Source: Methylobacterium isbiliense (GTDB lineage Bacteria > Pseudomonadota > Alphaproteobacteria > Rhizobiales > Beijerinckiaceae). Taken from it: a DNA stretch of 64,000 nt. Shown one piece after another: positions 46,811-55,730 of this stretch (the first letter of the stretch is position 1; each line of letters opens with the position of its first letter). The DNA lies in NCBI RefSeq assembly GCF_022179325.1, contig NZ_BPQQ01000058.1, positions 124,001 to 188,000 of the forward strand. The letters are read 5' to 3'. The position numbers and the translations under genes are program-made. Below the pieces are notes generated by a model that did no database searches, was not told where the DNA came from, and was given only the letters and a program-made list of their open reading frames with translations.

Positions 46811-47923
46811 TTACAGCCCGCCGAGCCGCGTCAGCAGGGCGACGAGTTCGACCTGCCGGTTCGTTCCGGTCTTGGCGAAGATGGAGCGGAGCTGGACCCG
46901 GATCGTGTTCTCGGTGGTGCCGGACGCGGCCGCGGCCTCCTTGATGGTCTGCCCACCCGCCAGGGCCAGGGCGACGCGCGCCTCGGCCGCGGTCAGGTCG
47001 AACAGCTGGCGAAGGAGGCCGGCATCGAGGTCGCGCCGGGCGTCCGGATCGACGATCATCACGAGGGCACAGGCTTTTCGGAAGATGTCCTGCGCCGTGC
47101 CGACGATCGGCGCCGCGTGGACGATGAGCGGCGTGCCGGACCGCCGCGGGATCCCGACCGGGCACAGGGCCGGGGCCTCATGGGCCGAACCCCGCTGCGT
47201 CGCCGCCGCGACGAGAGCCTGGAGTGCCGCATCGACCGGCGCCTGCCTGGCGGTGAGGCGCCCCTGCCGCAGGGTCAGGCCGTCGCCGAGGCTGCGCTCG
47301 GCCCGGCTGTTCAGCTGCACGACGCGTCCGCGCACGTCGACGAGCAGCCCGCCGCAGCGCATGGCGTCAATCGCCTCCAGCTGGCCGAGCGCCTGCCCGT
47401 CCGCGAGCGACACGGCGAGCTGCGCGCTGCGCCGCAGGTGAGGCAGGATCTGCCGGAGCAGGCCCTGCTCGCGGCCGGAGAACGGCTCCTGGTTCGCCCG
47501 CCGCTCCACCGAGAAGAGGATGCTGGGCGATCCCCCCGACGAGAGACGGGTGGCGGCGAACCAGCGCAGGCCGAAGCGGCCGGCGAACTCGACGTTGAAC
47601 GGCAGGCGGTCCAGTTCCTCGGGAGAGAACATGCTGGATTCGGTGATGAGGTCGGCGCCCCGCGTGAGCAGCGGCAGCCCGCGCTTCACCCGCGGATTGT
47701 CCGCGAACCACCCTTGCGCGATGCCGGCCGCCACCGCCTCGTCGAGCGAGGCCGAGTGGACCGGCGCGAAGGCGGTGTTCGGCCCCGGATAGAACTCGAT
47801 GCCTTCCGCACCCAGGACCCGGGAGGCTTCGCTCAGGACGGGGCGCCAGAGCGCCTGATGCGCGGCCGCCTCGTAGAATCGGTCGATCAGAGAACCGAGT
47901 TGGCCCTTGACGATGCCGCCCAC
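46811..47923 (-). CDS. LuxR-type transcriptional regulator (paralogue of the one at 30924)
   Basis: A 370-residue regulator with a C-terminal LuxR helix-turn-helix (FDLTAAEARVALALAGGQTI, then GTTENTIRVQLRSIFAKTGT) and a PAS-like centre (MRCGGLLVDVRGRVVQLNSR). The N-terminal half resembles that of the regulator at 30924 only in outline; the C-terminal 60 residues are clearly paralogous. The start is uncertain: GTG at 47923 or a TTG at 47971 within AT-rich sequence. It converges with the cinA-type gene. Confidence 0.75.
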   Translation of the reverse strand: MGGIVKGQLGSLIDRFYEAAAHQALWRPVLSEASRVLGAEGIEFYPGPNTAFAPVHSASLDEAVAAGIAQGWFADNPRVKRGLPLLTRGADLITESSMFSPEELDRLPFNVEFAGRFGLRWFAATRLSSGGSPSILFSVERRANQEPFSGREQGLLRQILPHLRRSAQLAVSLADGQALGQLEAIDAMRCGGLLVDVRGRVVQLNSRAERSLGDGLTLRQGRLTARQAPVDAALQALVAAATQRGSAHEAPALCPVGIPRRSGTPLIVHAAPIVGTAQDIFRKACALVMIVDPDARRDLDAGLLRQLFDLTAAEARVALALAGGQTIKEAAAASGTTENTIRVQLRSIFAKTGTNRQVELVALLTRLGGL

Positions 47924-48355
47924 ACCCGCCCCCAGAGTTCTCTGCCTCTGAGCCGAATAAGAAAGATACAAAAAAATATTGTCAAGACGTGTCCTGGGTC
48001 TGTGCTGTTATCAATAAATATAGCGCGAAAGAGGATCCGCCGCAAGCACTGAATAACTGTTCGACGATGACGATATTTCTCGTCGAAGATGACCGGAAAG
48101 AAGAATTCACGATGGATCAAGGGGTCGCGCTGCCGGTGCTGCGTCGCGTGCCCGATGGGGGCGTGGCGGCCGTCGACGAGGACATGCCGGTCACTGCCCC
48201 CCTGCGCCGCGAGGCGGGCGAGGGCGGCGCGATTACGGTCGCGCGCGATCGGCCTCGACGCCCTGGCCCGGGCGGGGCAGCCCGCCGGTCGGGATGCAGG
48301 ATCGCGCGAGGCGTGAGCGGTGGACGGCCGATCCGGCCGCCGCCTGCCCCGCCCC
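47924..48355. other. 432-base gap with an AT-rich promoter region and a possible gene fossil
   Basis: From about 47940 to 48110 the DNA is AT-rich, unlike the rest of the window, and holds an eight-base inverted repeat TTCGACGA/TCGTCGAA at 48060–48087; it probably carries the promoter of the LuxR gene. From 48111 a plus-strand frame begins MDQGVALPVLRRVPDGG, and about 45 codons later similar coding bias continues in another frame to a stop at 48314–48316 (IGLDALARAGQPAGRDAG). This may be a frameshifted remnant of a small gene. Confidence 0.4.
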
Positions 48356-48811
48356 TCACGCCCGCGCGTAGATCCGATCGGCCCGGCTCTCGAACGCGTC
48401 CGTGAACTTGCGGAAGGCGCGGTCGAACATCCTGCCCATCAGGAGCCCCAGCGCGAGGCTCTTGAACTCGTAGGTGATGTAGAACTCCACCGTGCAGCCG
48501 CCGTTGGGGGCCTCGCGGAAGCTCCAGCGGTTCTCCAGGTGCCGGAACGGCCCGTCGATGTACTCGGCGGTGATGCGCAGATTCGGCCGGTCGAGGGCGA
48601 CCCGGGTGGTGAAGCGCTCCGAGATCGCCTTGTAGCCGACGCTCATCTCGGCGACCAAGACCTCGGTGTCGCCCTCCCCCGGCTGGCGGCGCAGCACCCG
48701 CAGGCCCTCGCAGAGCGGCAGGAACTCGGGATAGCGCTCGACGTCGGCCACGAGGGCGAACATGTCGGCCGGGCTGTGGCGGACGGTGCGGGTGGTGCGG
48801 AAGCTCGGCAT
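48356..48811 (-). CDS. coq10: Coenzyme Q-binding protein Coq10 (START-like, RatA family)
   Basis: A 151-residue START/SRPBCC protein of the Coq10 family that helps deliver or position ubiquinone in the respiratory chain; the E. coli homologue RatA was first described as a ribosome-association toxin. The N-terminal HSPADMFALVADVERYPEFL and the C-terminal MGRMFDRAFRKFTDAFESRA are characteristic. The ATG at 48811 lies seven bases after the lipA stop, so both are probably co-transcribed. Confidence 0.93.
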   Translation of the reverse strand: MPSFRTTRTVRHSPADMFALVADVERYPEFLPLCEGLRVLRRQPGEGDTEVLVAEMSVGYKAISERFTTRVALDRPNLRITAEYIDGPFRHLENRWSFREAPNGGCTVEFYITYEFKSLALGLLMGRMFDRAFRKFTDAFESRADRIYARA

Positions 48812-48818
48812 GCGTCGA

Positions 48819-49781
48819 TCAGGCGGTCGCCAGGCGGTCGCGCCGGGCCTGCTGGAGCCGGGCGAAATCCGCGCCGGCATGGTGGGAGGAGCGCGTCAGC
48901 GGGGTGGCCGAGACGAGCAGGAAGCCCTTGGCGTAGGCGGTGGTCTCGTAGGCGCGGAACTCCTCGGGCGGCACGAAGCGCAGCACCGGATGGTGCTTCT
49001 TCGTCGGCTGCAGGTACTGGCCGATGGTGAGGAAGTCGACCTCGGCCGAGCGCAGGTCGTCCATCAGCTGCAGCACCTCGTTCCGCTCCTCGCCCAAGCC
49101 CACCATGATGCCGGACTTGGTGAACATCTGCGGGTCGAGTTCCTTGACCCGCTGCAGCAGCCGCACCGAGTGGAAGTAGCGGGCGCCCGGGCGGACCTTG
49201 AGGTACTTCGCCGGCACGGTCTCGAGGTTGTGGTTGAACACGTCGGGACGCGCCGCGACCACCGCCTCCAGCGCGCCGTCCTTGCGCAGGAAGTCGGGGG
49301 TGAGCACCTCGATCGTGGTGCCGGGGCTCGAGCCCCGGATCGCCCGGATCACCGCGGCGAAATGGGCCGCGCCCCCGTCCGCAAGGTCGTCGCGGTCGAC
49401 CGAGGTGATGACCACGTGGGAGAGGCCGAGCCGCGCCACCGCGTCGGCGACGCGGGCCGGCTCCTCGCCGTCGAGGCCCTGCGGCAGGCCCGTGCGCACG
49501 TTGCAGAACGCGCAGGCCCGCGTGCAGGTGTCCCCCATGATCATGAAGGTGGCGTGCTTCTTCTCCCAGCACTCGCCGATGTTGGGGCAGCCCGCCTCCT
49601 CGCAGACGGTGACGAGGCCGTGCTCGCGCACGATGCGCTGCGTCTCCGCCCAGCCCGGCGAGCCCGGTGCCTTGACGCGGATCCAGTCGGGCTTGCGCTG
49701 GATCGGCTGGTCGGGCCGGTGCGCCTTCTCCGGGTGGCGCGGGCGCGCATCGTTGTGCAGGAGATCGAGGACAACGGCCAT
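48819..49781 (-). CDS. lipA: Lipoyl synthase
   Basis: A 320-residue radical-SAM lipoyl synthase that inserts two sulfurs into octanoylated lipoyl domains. Both iron-sulfur sites are intact: the auxiliary cluster Cys60, Cys65 and Cys71 ([12 protein letters not shown]) and the radical-SAM cluster Cys86, Cys90 and Cys93 (CTRACAFC). The C-terminal RSSHHAG motif contains the serine that binds the auxiliary cluster. It supplies the cofactor for the E2 subunit encoded at the right end of the window. Confidence 0.97.
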   Translation of the reverse strand: MAVVLDLLHNDARPRHPEKAHRPDQPIQRKPDWIRVKAPGSPGWAETQRIVREHGLVTVCEEAGCPNIGECWEKKHATFMIMGDTCTRACAFCNVRTGLPQGLDGEEPARVADAVARLGLSHVVITSVDRDDLADGGAAHFAAVIRAIRGSSPGTTIEVLTPDFLRKDGALEAVVAARPDVFNHNLETVPAKYLKVRPGARYFHSVRLLQRVKELDPQMFTKSGIMVGLGEERNEVLQLMDDLRSAEVDFLTIGQYLQPTKKHHPVLRFVPPEEFRAYETTAYAKGFLLVSATPLTRSSHHAGADFARLQQARRDRLATA

Positions 49782-49901
49782 GAACGGGTCCGAGAGCGTC
49801 GGCGCCCGAACCCCTCGCGGCGCCGAAGCCCTGACTTAAGGACTCGGACGGCCGAGGGCAAATGGGCGGTGGCGCAAATGGGACGTGGCGCCCCGCCGCG
49901 T

Positions 49902-50192
49902 TCAGTAGGTCGAGCGCTGGCCGCGCACCGCCCGGTAGAGGGTGATCACGATCACCGCGCCGATCGTCGCTGAGATCAGGTTGCGCCAGAAGCCGTAGAC
50001 CGGGATGTGGAACTGGGCGGCCAGGAAGTTGCCGACCACGCCCCCGATGATGCCGAGGACGATGTTGGCGAGGAGCCCCATGTTGGAGGAGGTGAATTTT
50101 TCCGCCAGCCAGCCCGCGAGCGCGCCGATGACGATGGCCATGAGGAAGCCGACGCCCGGCTGCCCGAGCGCGCCGTACACATGTCCGTCCAT
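49902..50192 (-). CDS. GlsB/YeaQ/YmgE-family membrane protein
   Basis: A 96-residue small membrane protein of the GlsB/YeaQ/YmgE family (transglycosylase-associated). Three spans are visible: FLMAIVIGALAGWLAE, GLLANIVLGIIGGVVGNFLA and LISATIGAVIVITLYRAV, with the typical Gly-rich packing. Members are induced by general stress. GAGGGACGATC precedes the ATG. A likely EcfG-type promoter lies 60–84 bases upstream, which fits stress control. Confidence 0.88.
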   Translation of the reverse strand: MDGHVYGALGQPGVGFLMAIVIGALAGWLAEKFTSSNMGLLANIVLGIIGGVVGNFLAAQFHIPVYGFWRNLISATIGAVIVITLYRAVRGQRSTY

Positions 50193-50251
50193 GATCGTCC
50201 CTCGCTTGGATCGCCGGGCCGCCCGGATGCTGATGGCCCCCGCCTCCCTGT

Positions 50252-50276
50252 AACGGCCAAGGCCGGGCGGGGTTGC
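50252..50276 (-). promoter_or_regulatory. EcfG-like promoter of the GlsB-family gene
   Basis: On the minus strand GCAAC (50272–50276) is followed after 16 bases by CGTT (50252–50255). This matches the PhyR/EcfG general-stress promoter (GGAAC-N16/17-CGTT) with one mismatch, at a suitable distance from the ATG at 50192. Confidence 0.5.
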
Positions 50277-50312
50277 GTGCGGGCGTATGCCGCAGGGGAA
50301 GCCCGGTGTGCG

Positions 50313-51353
50313 TCAGTAATGCGGCACGGTGCGGCTCTCCACCAGCGGCGCCTCCATGCGGAAGTGCAGCCCGGCGGGGGCGAAGTCGAATCGGATGTCG
50401 GCCCCGCACTGCATGGTGAGCACCCGCTGCAGCAGGGTCGAGCCGAAGCCCTTGCGGGTCGGCTCGCGGGTCGGCGGGCCGCCGCGCTCGGTCCAGTCGA
50501 GGCACAGCCGCCGGCCGGTCTCCGCCGCGCTGATCTGCCAGCGCACGGCGATGCGCCCCTCCGGCACCGAGAGCGCCCCGTGCTTGGCCGCGTTGGTGGT
50601 CAGTTCGTGGATCGCCATCCCGGTCGGCACCGCGAGGTCGGCGGTGAGGTCCACGGGCGGGCCGTCGAGCGCGATGCGCCGGCCGTCGGGGTCGTTGTAG
50701 GGGCCGAGTTCGTTCTCCAGCATCTCCTGCAGCGAGGCCATCTGCCAGTAATCGTCGGTGAGCAGGTTGTGGGTCTTGGCCAGCGAGATCACCCGGGCCG
50801 AGAAGCTGTGGTAGAATTCGTCCACGCTGGTGGCCGAGCGGGCGGAGGCCCCGAGCAGGGCCTGCACGGTGGCGAGCGTGTTCTTCACCCGGTGGTGCAG
50901 CTCGCGGATCAGCAGGGCCTGCCGCTCGGCGGTCTGCTGGCGCTCGTGCAGGTAGGCCGCCGCCTCGCGCTGGCGCCGCCGCGCCCGCACGGCGAAGCGC
51001 GTCGCCGTCACCAGGGTGGCCGGGTGGAAGGGCCGCTCCAGGAGCGTGACGTTGCCGAGCGACTCGGTCAGGCGCGGGTCGGGCGGCGTACCGCGCAGGG
51101 TCAGGAGCAGGAACGGGAAATCCGACCACGGCTCCTGCCCGGCGATCCAGGCCGCGAGATCGCGCCGGTCGGCGGCCCGCAGCGCCTCCTCGGTCACCAC
51201 CGCGCAGGCCGCCGCATCGAGCCGCCCGACGAGGTCGGCGAGGCTGGAGCAGGGCTCGGCCCGGATCTGGGCCTCGGCGAGGATCGTGCCGGCCACGGCG
51301 GCGTCACGCCCGGCGGGCGCGAGGATCAGGACCGGCAGATCACTCTCTCTCAT
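50313..51353 (-). CDS. HWE-family histidine kinase, partner of the KaiC-like protein
   Basis: A 346-residue cytosolic kinase. Residues 1–125 resemble a receiver fold (VLILAPAGRDAAVAGTILAE) without a clear phospho-acceptor Asp, so it may be a pseudo-receiver. The H-box RELHHRVKNTLATVQALLG gives His154. The N-box AIHELTTNAAKHGAL and Trp287-x-Glu289 (LDWTERGG) identify the HWE family. The ATG at 51353 lies 14 bases inside the end of the upstream kaiC-like gene, so the pair is translationally coupled. KaiC-like ATPase plus HWE kinase units are known from other photoheterotrophic alphaproteobacteria. Confidence 0.88.
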   Translation of the reverse strand: MRESDLPVLILAPAGRDAAVAGTILAEAQIRAEPCSSLADLVGRLDAAACAVVTEEALRAADRRDLAAWIAGQEPWSDFPFLLLTLRGTPPDPRLTESLGNVTLLERPFHPATLVTATRFAVRARRRQREAAAYLHERQQTAERQALLIRELHHRVKNTLATVQALLGASARSATSVDEFYHSFSARVISLAKTHNLLTDDYWQMASLQEMLENELGPYNDPDGRRIALDGPPVDLTADLAVPTGMAIHELTTNAAKHGALSVPEGRIAVRWQISAAETGRRLCLDWTERGGPPTREPTRKGFGSTLLQRVLTMQCGADIRFDFAPAGLHFRMEAPLVESRTVPHY

Positions 51354-52848
51354 CACCGTCCCGATCGGCCATGAGCTGACCGTCATCCCCCACGTAGGTC
51401 GGCACGCCCGTGAGAACTCCCCGGAACGCACTGAGCGGGTCGCCCACACGCAAACCGCTGCTGTCGATCCGAAGTTCCCGGATCGCCGCCTCGTGCGCGC
51501 CGACCCGCTTCTTGACCACCGAGACCGCCCGCCTCAAGCCTCCCGCCGCCTCGAAGAACCGGAACAACACGATGCTGTCGCTGAGGTAGGTCAGGTCGAT
51601 GCTGGACGACATCTGCCCGATCAGGCCGTGCTGGGCGAGAATCAGCAGAGTCGTCACGCCCTGCTGGTTCAGGTAGGTCAGGATCTCGTGCATCTGAAGC
51701 TCGAGATACTGCTCCTCCGGCATGGCGTTGTGGTAGCCGGTGAGGGAATCGATCACCACGATGCGGACGTCCTGGCGCTCCACCGCGTCGCGCACCATCG
51801 CGGTGAGTTCGCCGGGCGAGATCTCGGCCGGATCGATCTGCTCGATCCGCAGCAGCCCGCTCTCGCAGAAGGGCTCGATGTCCATGCCGAGGCCCTTGGC
51901 CCGGCGCTTCAGGATGCCGCTCGTCTCGTCGAAGCTCAGGATCAGGGCGCGGTCCCCCTGGTGCAGCGCCGTCATCACGAAGGCGAGCGCGCTCGACGAC
52001 TTGCCGACGCCCGAGGGGCCGAGCAGCATCGTGCTGGTGCCCCGGTCGAGGCCCCCGCCGAGCAGCGCGTCGAAGCCCACGATGCCGCTCCCGAGCTTCT
52101 CGTCCGGGAAGGAATGGCCGTGCTCGGCCGCGATCAGCCGGGGGAAGACCTCCAGGCCGCCCCGCCGGATCACGAAGTCGTGGAAGCCGCCCCGGAAGGC
52201 GGTGCCGCGCATCTTGATCACCCGCAGGCGCCGCCGCTCGCCGCCGTAGAGGGGCGCGAGCTGCTCCAGGCGCACCACCGCGTGGCAGAGGCTGTGCAGG
52301 TTGAGGTCGTCGTGCTCGACCGTGAGGTCGTCGAGGAGCAGCGCGGTGGCGTCGTGGATGAGCAGGAAGCTGCGCAGGGCCAGCACCTGCCGCCGGAAGC
52401 GCAGCGAGCCCTGCGAGAGCAGCCGGATCTCCGAGAGGCTGTCGACCACCACCCGCTGCGGCTTGATCCGGTCGATCTCGGCGATGGCCATCCGCACCGT
52501 CTCGCCGAGTTCGAGGTCGGAGGAATGCACGAGGCTCTGCTGCTGCGACGGGTCGAGGCTCAGCTCCGGCGGCACCAGCTCGAACACCTCGATGCCGTCG
52601 AGCGACCAGCCGTGCCGGTCGGCCACGGTCAGGAGCTCGCGCCGGCTCTCCGACAGGGTGATGTAGAGGCAGCGCTCGCCGAGCCGCGCGCCGTCGAGCA
52701 GGAACTGCAGCGCGAGCGTGGTCTTGCCGGAGCCCGGCCGCCCCTCGATCAGGTGGGAGCGGTTCGCCGCGTAGCCGCCGCTCAGGATGTAGTCGAGGCC
52801 GGGGACGCCGGTCGCGACCGGGGCCGCATCGTCGTGTGGTGTGGTCAT
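51340..52848 (-). CDS. kaiC: KaiC-like circadian-clock-type ATPase
   Basis: A 502-residue double-domain KaiC-family ATPase. CI has Walker A GRPGSGKT (36–43), VVVDSLSEIR and IKMRGTAFRGGFHDF. CII has Walker A GPSGVGKS (277–284), FDETSG, VVIDSLTGY and the C-terminal KKRVGAHEAAIRELRID. At the place of the cyanobacterial phospho-sites Ser431-Thr432 the alignment by eye gives Thr420-Tyr421 (DLTYLSD). One of the two CI catalytic glutamates appears replaced (LSES). No kaiA or kaiB is nearby. It probably acts as an ATP-dependent timer or signal hub for the coupled HWE kinase. Confidence 0.92.
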   Translation of the reverse strand: MTTPHDDAAPVATGVPGLDYILSGGYAANRSHLIEGRPGSGKTTLALQFLLDGARLGERCLYITLSESRRELLTVADRHGWSLDGIEVFELVPPELSLDPSQQQSLVHSSDLELGETVRMAIAEIDRIKPQRVVVDSLSEIRLLSQGSLRFRRQVLALRSFLLIHDATALLLDDLTVEHDDLNLHSLCHAVVRLEQLAPLYGGERRRLRVIKMRGTAFRGGFHDFVIRRGGLEVFPRLIAAEHGHSFPDEKLGSGIVGFDALLGGGLDRGTSTMLLGPSGVGKSSSALAFVMTALHQGDRALILSFDETSGILKRRAKGLGMDIEPFCESGLLRIEQIDPAEISPGELTAMVRDAVERQDVRIVVIDSLTGYHNAMPEEQYLELQMHEILTYLNQQGVTTLLILAQHGLIGQMSSSIDLTYLSDSIVLFRFFEAAGGLRRAVSVVKKRVGAHEAAIRELRIDSSGLRVGDPLSAFRGVLTGVPTYVGDDGQLMADRDGDERE

Positions 52849-53123
52849 GGGGGGCTCAAGCCGGCGCGGGTCTGCGAGCCGGGTGACTACCAGATGCCGG
52901 TGACGGTTGCACGCCGCCGCGGGCCTCCCCGGCGCCGGACCGCGCCCGTGCGGGCCGCGCATGCGCAAGGCGGGTCATTCGGCGGGTCATTCCGGCGGGC
53001 CAGTGTGACGGGTCATGTGTGAAAAGACACCGCGCCCGCCCGCCGCCGGGTCTATCGTCCCCCGAACGCCAGCCCTGACCGGCGCGGCCGCCCGCCGCGC
53101 GTCACCGTGCGAAGAGGCGTATC

Positions 53124-53585
53124 ATGCACAATCCGTGGCCACACCGTCACCACGACGGGTCGATTCACTACACGCATTGCTGCGCGGAGAGCGTCGAGAT
53201 CCTGCCGGCCTGCGAGGAGCCGGCCCGGAGCCGGGTGCGCACCTTTGCGGCTGCGGCCGGGGCGGCGCTGGGCCTCGCGACACTGGCCTTCTGGGCGCTG
53301 ATGCTGAGCGCGCCGCCGGTCTCCCGGGCGGCCCTCGATCCCGCCGCGGACGGCTGCCTCACGGCGGGCCGCCTCGTGCGCGCCTGGGTCGATGCCGAGG
53401 CGGCCCGCCGCGCCCGGGTGGGCGCGGGCCCGGACCAGGCCGCCTTCAACGAGGTGCTGCTGTGGACCCGGGCCGCCGAGACCGCCTGCGCGGCCGGCCG
53501 CATCCGCCAGGCCGTGCGCGAGTTCCAGTCCCTGGAGCGCCTGATCGCCGCCCGCACCGCTCCGCGCGACGGCCCGGAGCGGTGA
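53124..53585 (+). CDS. Small single-pass membrane protein of unknown function
   Basis: A 153-residue protein with a His/Cys-rich N-terminus (PHRHHDGSIHYTHCC) that could bind a metal, one span at about 42–64 (AAAAGAALGLATLAFWALML), and a C-terminal helical domain of about 85 residues with two or three cysteines, probably in the periplasm. GAAGAGG precedes the ATG. No family is recognised. Confidence 0.65.
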   Translation: MHNPWPHRHHDGSIHYTHCCAESVEILPACEEPARSRVRTFAAAAGAALGLATLAFWALMLSAPPVSRAALDPAADGCLTAGRLVRAWVDAEAARRARVGAGPDQAAFNEVLLWTRAAETACAAGRIRQAVREFQSLERLIAARTAPRDGPER

Positions 53586-53721
53586 GCCTCCCGCGCCGAA
53601 CCGGCCGCCGGTCCGGCGCCCGAGGCGGGACGGAGCCTCGGCGGGATTGCCCCGGGCAACGCGGCTTCGGTATCCGCAAGGCAGCCGGGACAGACAGCTG
53701 GGACATGGGCGGGAGGGATGC

Positions 53722-54495
53722 ATGGCGGAGCGGGGCGCGGCCGGAGAGGTCTTCACCTTCGTGCTGGTGCACGGGGCGTGGCACGGGGGCTGGTGCTGGC
53801 GGAGGGTCGCGGACCGCCTGCGCGCGGGCGGCCACCGGGTGTTCGCGCCCACCTGCACCGGGCTCGGCGAGCGGGCGCACCTCCTGGCGCGCGGGATCAC
53901 CCTGGCGACCTTCGTGCGCGACATCGCCGGGGTGATCGAGGCGGAGGAACTCGCCGACGTGGTGCTGGTCGGGCATTCCTTCGGCGGACTCGCGATCAGC
54001 GGCGTGGCCGACCTGATGCCGGAAGCGATCCGCCACCTCGTCTATCTCGATGCGCTCCTCGTGGAGCCCGGCCGCGCGCCCTTCGACGTCCTGCCGCCCG
54101 AGGTGGTGGCGGACCGCCGCCGGGCGGCCGAGGAGACGAGCGGGTCGGTGAGCCTGCCGGTGCCGCCGCCCGCGGCCTTCGGGGTGTTCGATCCGCAGGA
54201 TGCCGCGTGGCTCGCCCGGCGCCTGACGCCGCACCCGCTCGGCACCTACGAGAGCCCGCTCGCGCTCGCCAGCCCGGTCGGCAACGGCCTGCCGCGCACC
54301 TACGTCGCCTGCGCGGCGCCCGCCTATCCGGCCCTCGACGGGGTGAAGGCCTGGGTGCGGCGCCAGGAGGGCTGGGGCTGGCGCGAGATCGAGACGGGAC
54401 ACGACGCGATGGTGAGCGCGCCCGATGCGGTCGTGGCGCTCCTCCTCGACCTCGCGCGCGCCCGGCCCCGCGACGGCCGGCTCAGCCCATCGTGA
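53722..54495 (+). CDS. Alpha/beta-fold hydrolase
   Basis: A 257-residue alpha/beta hydrolase of the hydroxynitrile-lyase/methylesterase type. The oxyanion motif is HGAWHGGWCWRRVADRL (about 14–30) and the nucleophile elbow is GHSFGG (about 78–83). The catalytic His is in TGHDAMVS near the C-terminus. GGGAGGG precedes the ATG at 53722; the frame is open upstream without similarity. Its last 14 bases overlap the convergent gene at 54482. The substrate is unknown. Confidence 0.88.
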   Translation: MAERGAAGEVFTFVLVHGAWHGGWCWRRVADRLRAGGHRVFAPTCTGLGERAHLLARGITLATFVRDIAGVIEAEELADVVLVGHSFGGLAISGVADLMPEAIRHLVYLDALLVEPGRAPFDVLPPEVVADRRRAAEETSGSVSLPVPPPAAFGVFDPQDAAWLARRLTPHPLGTYESPLALASPVGNGLPRTYVACAAPAYPALDGVKAWVRRQEGWGWREIETGHDAMVSAPDAVVALLLDLARARPRDGRLSPS

Positions 54496-54766
54496 CGGTC
54501 GAGTGGGCGGGATCGATCTCGATCAGCCGCAGGCCGAAGGGGCGCCCCTCCTGCGCCTCCCAGTCGGCCAGCGCCGCGTTGACCCGCTCCGGCCCCTGCT
54601 CGACCAGCCTGCGGCGGCCCACCGGCTCCTCGATGGCGTGCATCACCTCGTCGAGGAGCCGCGCCCGTGCGGTCCCCTCGGCCGGCCCCGAGGCGGCGCA
54701 GTAGGCGGAGACGATCTGCCGCGACAGCGTCTCGATCACGGCTTGGTTCACGGATGTCATGGCCAT
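54482..54766 (-). CDS. Small protein of unknown function (94 aa)
   Basis: A 94-residue, mainly helical, acidic protein: NQAVIETLSRQIVSAYCAA and LLDEVMHAIEEPVGRRRLVE suggest two long helices, ending in a short beta segment (FGLRLIEIDPAHSTVTM). The MAM start has GGGAG upstream. It overlaps the end of the alpha/beta hydrolase gene on the other strand by 14 bases. No family is recognised. Confidence 0.6.
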   Translation of the reverse strand: MAMTSVNQAVIETLSRQIVSAYCAASGPAEGTARARLLDEVMHAIEEPVGRRRLVEQGPERVNAALADWEAQEGRPFGLRLIEIDPAHSTVTMG

Positions 54767-54859
54767 GCCGGCTCTCCCTCCCTGGCGCCGCGCGCGCTGG
54801 CGGCGCTGCGGCGGGCCACCCTCTCGGCGATCCGGCGGCGTTGCGCCCCGATCCCGCGC

Positions 54860-55171
54860 TCAGCCGCCCTGGCCGCCGAGTGCGCGGTGGGCGTCGAGCC
54901 GCACCACCTCGGCGCTCGGCGCCTCCTCGGGCTTGGCGGGGTTCATCATGAAGATCACGGGGCTGCGCGGCGCGTAGCCGGGATTGCCGCGCAGGTTGAG
55001 GAGCGGCTGCATCTCGACGGCGGCGAGGTCCTTGAGCGTCGCGTCGCGCCAGACGTGGCCGGGAGCCGCCGCGCGGGCGAAGACCCACCACGGCTTGCGC
55101 ACGGCCTCCACCTGCAGCACGAGCTTGCCCGTCAGGGTTCTGCGGAAGTTGAAGCGACCTGTGATGGCCAT
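54860..55171 (-). CDS. Protein of unknown function (103 aa)
   Basis: A 103-residue soluble protein: ITGRFNFRRTLTGKLVLQVE, then WWVFARAAAPGHVWRDATL, suggests beta-strands; the end PAKPEEAPSAEVVRLDAHR is probably disordered. GGAG lies about ten bases before the ATG at 55171. The frame is open further upstream without plausible protein. No family is recognised; it looks like a small conserved protein of this genus. Confidence 0.6.
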   Translation of the reverse strand: MAITGRFNFRRTLTGKLVLQVEAVRKPWWVFARAAAPGHVWRDATLKDLAAVEMQPLLNLRGNPGYAPRSPVIFMMNPAKPEEAPSAEVVRLDAHRALGGQGG

Positions 55172-55395
55172 GACCGAGTCTCCAACCGGGCCACCCTGCA
55201 GCCCTTCCCTCAACACAACCCTAATTGGGGCGGTCAAGGTTCCGCCCCCCGGGTCCGGCGGCCCCGGATTTCCGGCCGGGCCTTGCGCGCCGGCGGCCCG
55301 GGTCCCTCGCTCATTTTGCCGCATTTCGGGGCCAGACGGCAGCCTGCGCCGCGCGGTCCGGAGCGCCGCGAACCGGGAGCATCGGGAGGACACGG

Positions 55396-55695
55396 GTGCC
55401 GCAAAAGATCGCCTTCGGGGTTTTCCTCACCATGGGCGTCGTCAACCTGCTCGCCGTGCAGGCCGGGTTGACGCAGGGGCTGGGCCTGCACTGGCTGCCC
55501 GCCCTGCTGCTGGCGGTCCCGGTCTTCTACCTCCGCTACGTCGGCTCGATCGCCGGCATCCTCGGCGCCGTGGTGGGCTGGCAGATGTCCCTGCCGCTCG
55601 CCGTGGCGCTGTTCGCGTGGCCGGCGCTCGTCTACGCGCTGATGCGCGGCGCCGCCGAGGCGGCGGCGTGGCGCGCCGCGCGCCGGGCCGCCTGA
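55396..55695 (+). CDS. Small polytopic membrane protein
   Basis: A 99-residue membrane protein with about three spans (KIAFGVFLTMGVVNLLAVQA, LPALLLAVPVFYLRYVGSIA, LPLAVALFAWPALVYALMR) and a basic end. The GTG start at 55396 is chosen because GGGAGG lies before it and the first span begins at once. No family is recognised. Confidence 0.65.
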   Translation: MPQKIAFGVFLTMGVVNLLAVQAGLTQGLGLHWLPALLLAVPVFYLRYVGSIAGILGAVVGWQMSLPLAVALFAWPALVYALMRGAAEAAAWRAARRAA

Positions 55696-55730
55696 ACCTC
55701 CGCCGCGCCGAGGGCCGCGGCGCATGAGGC

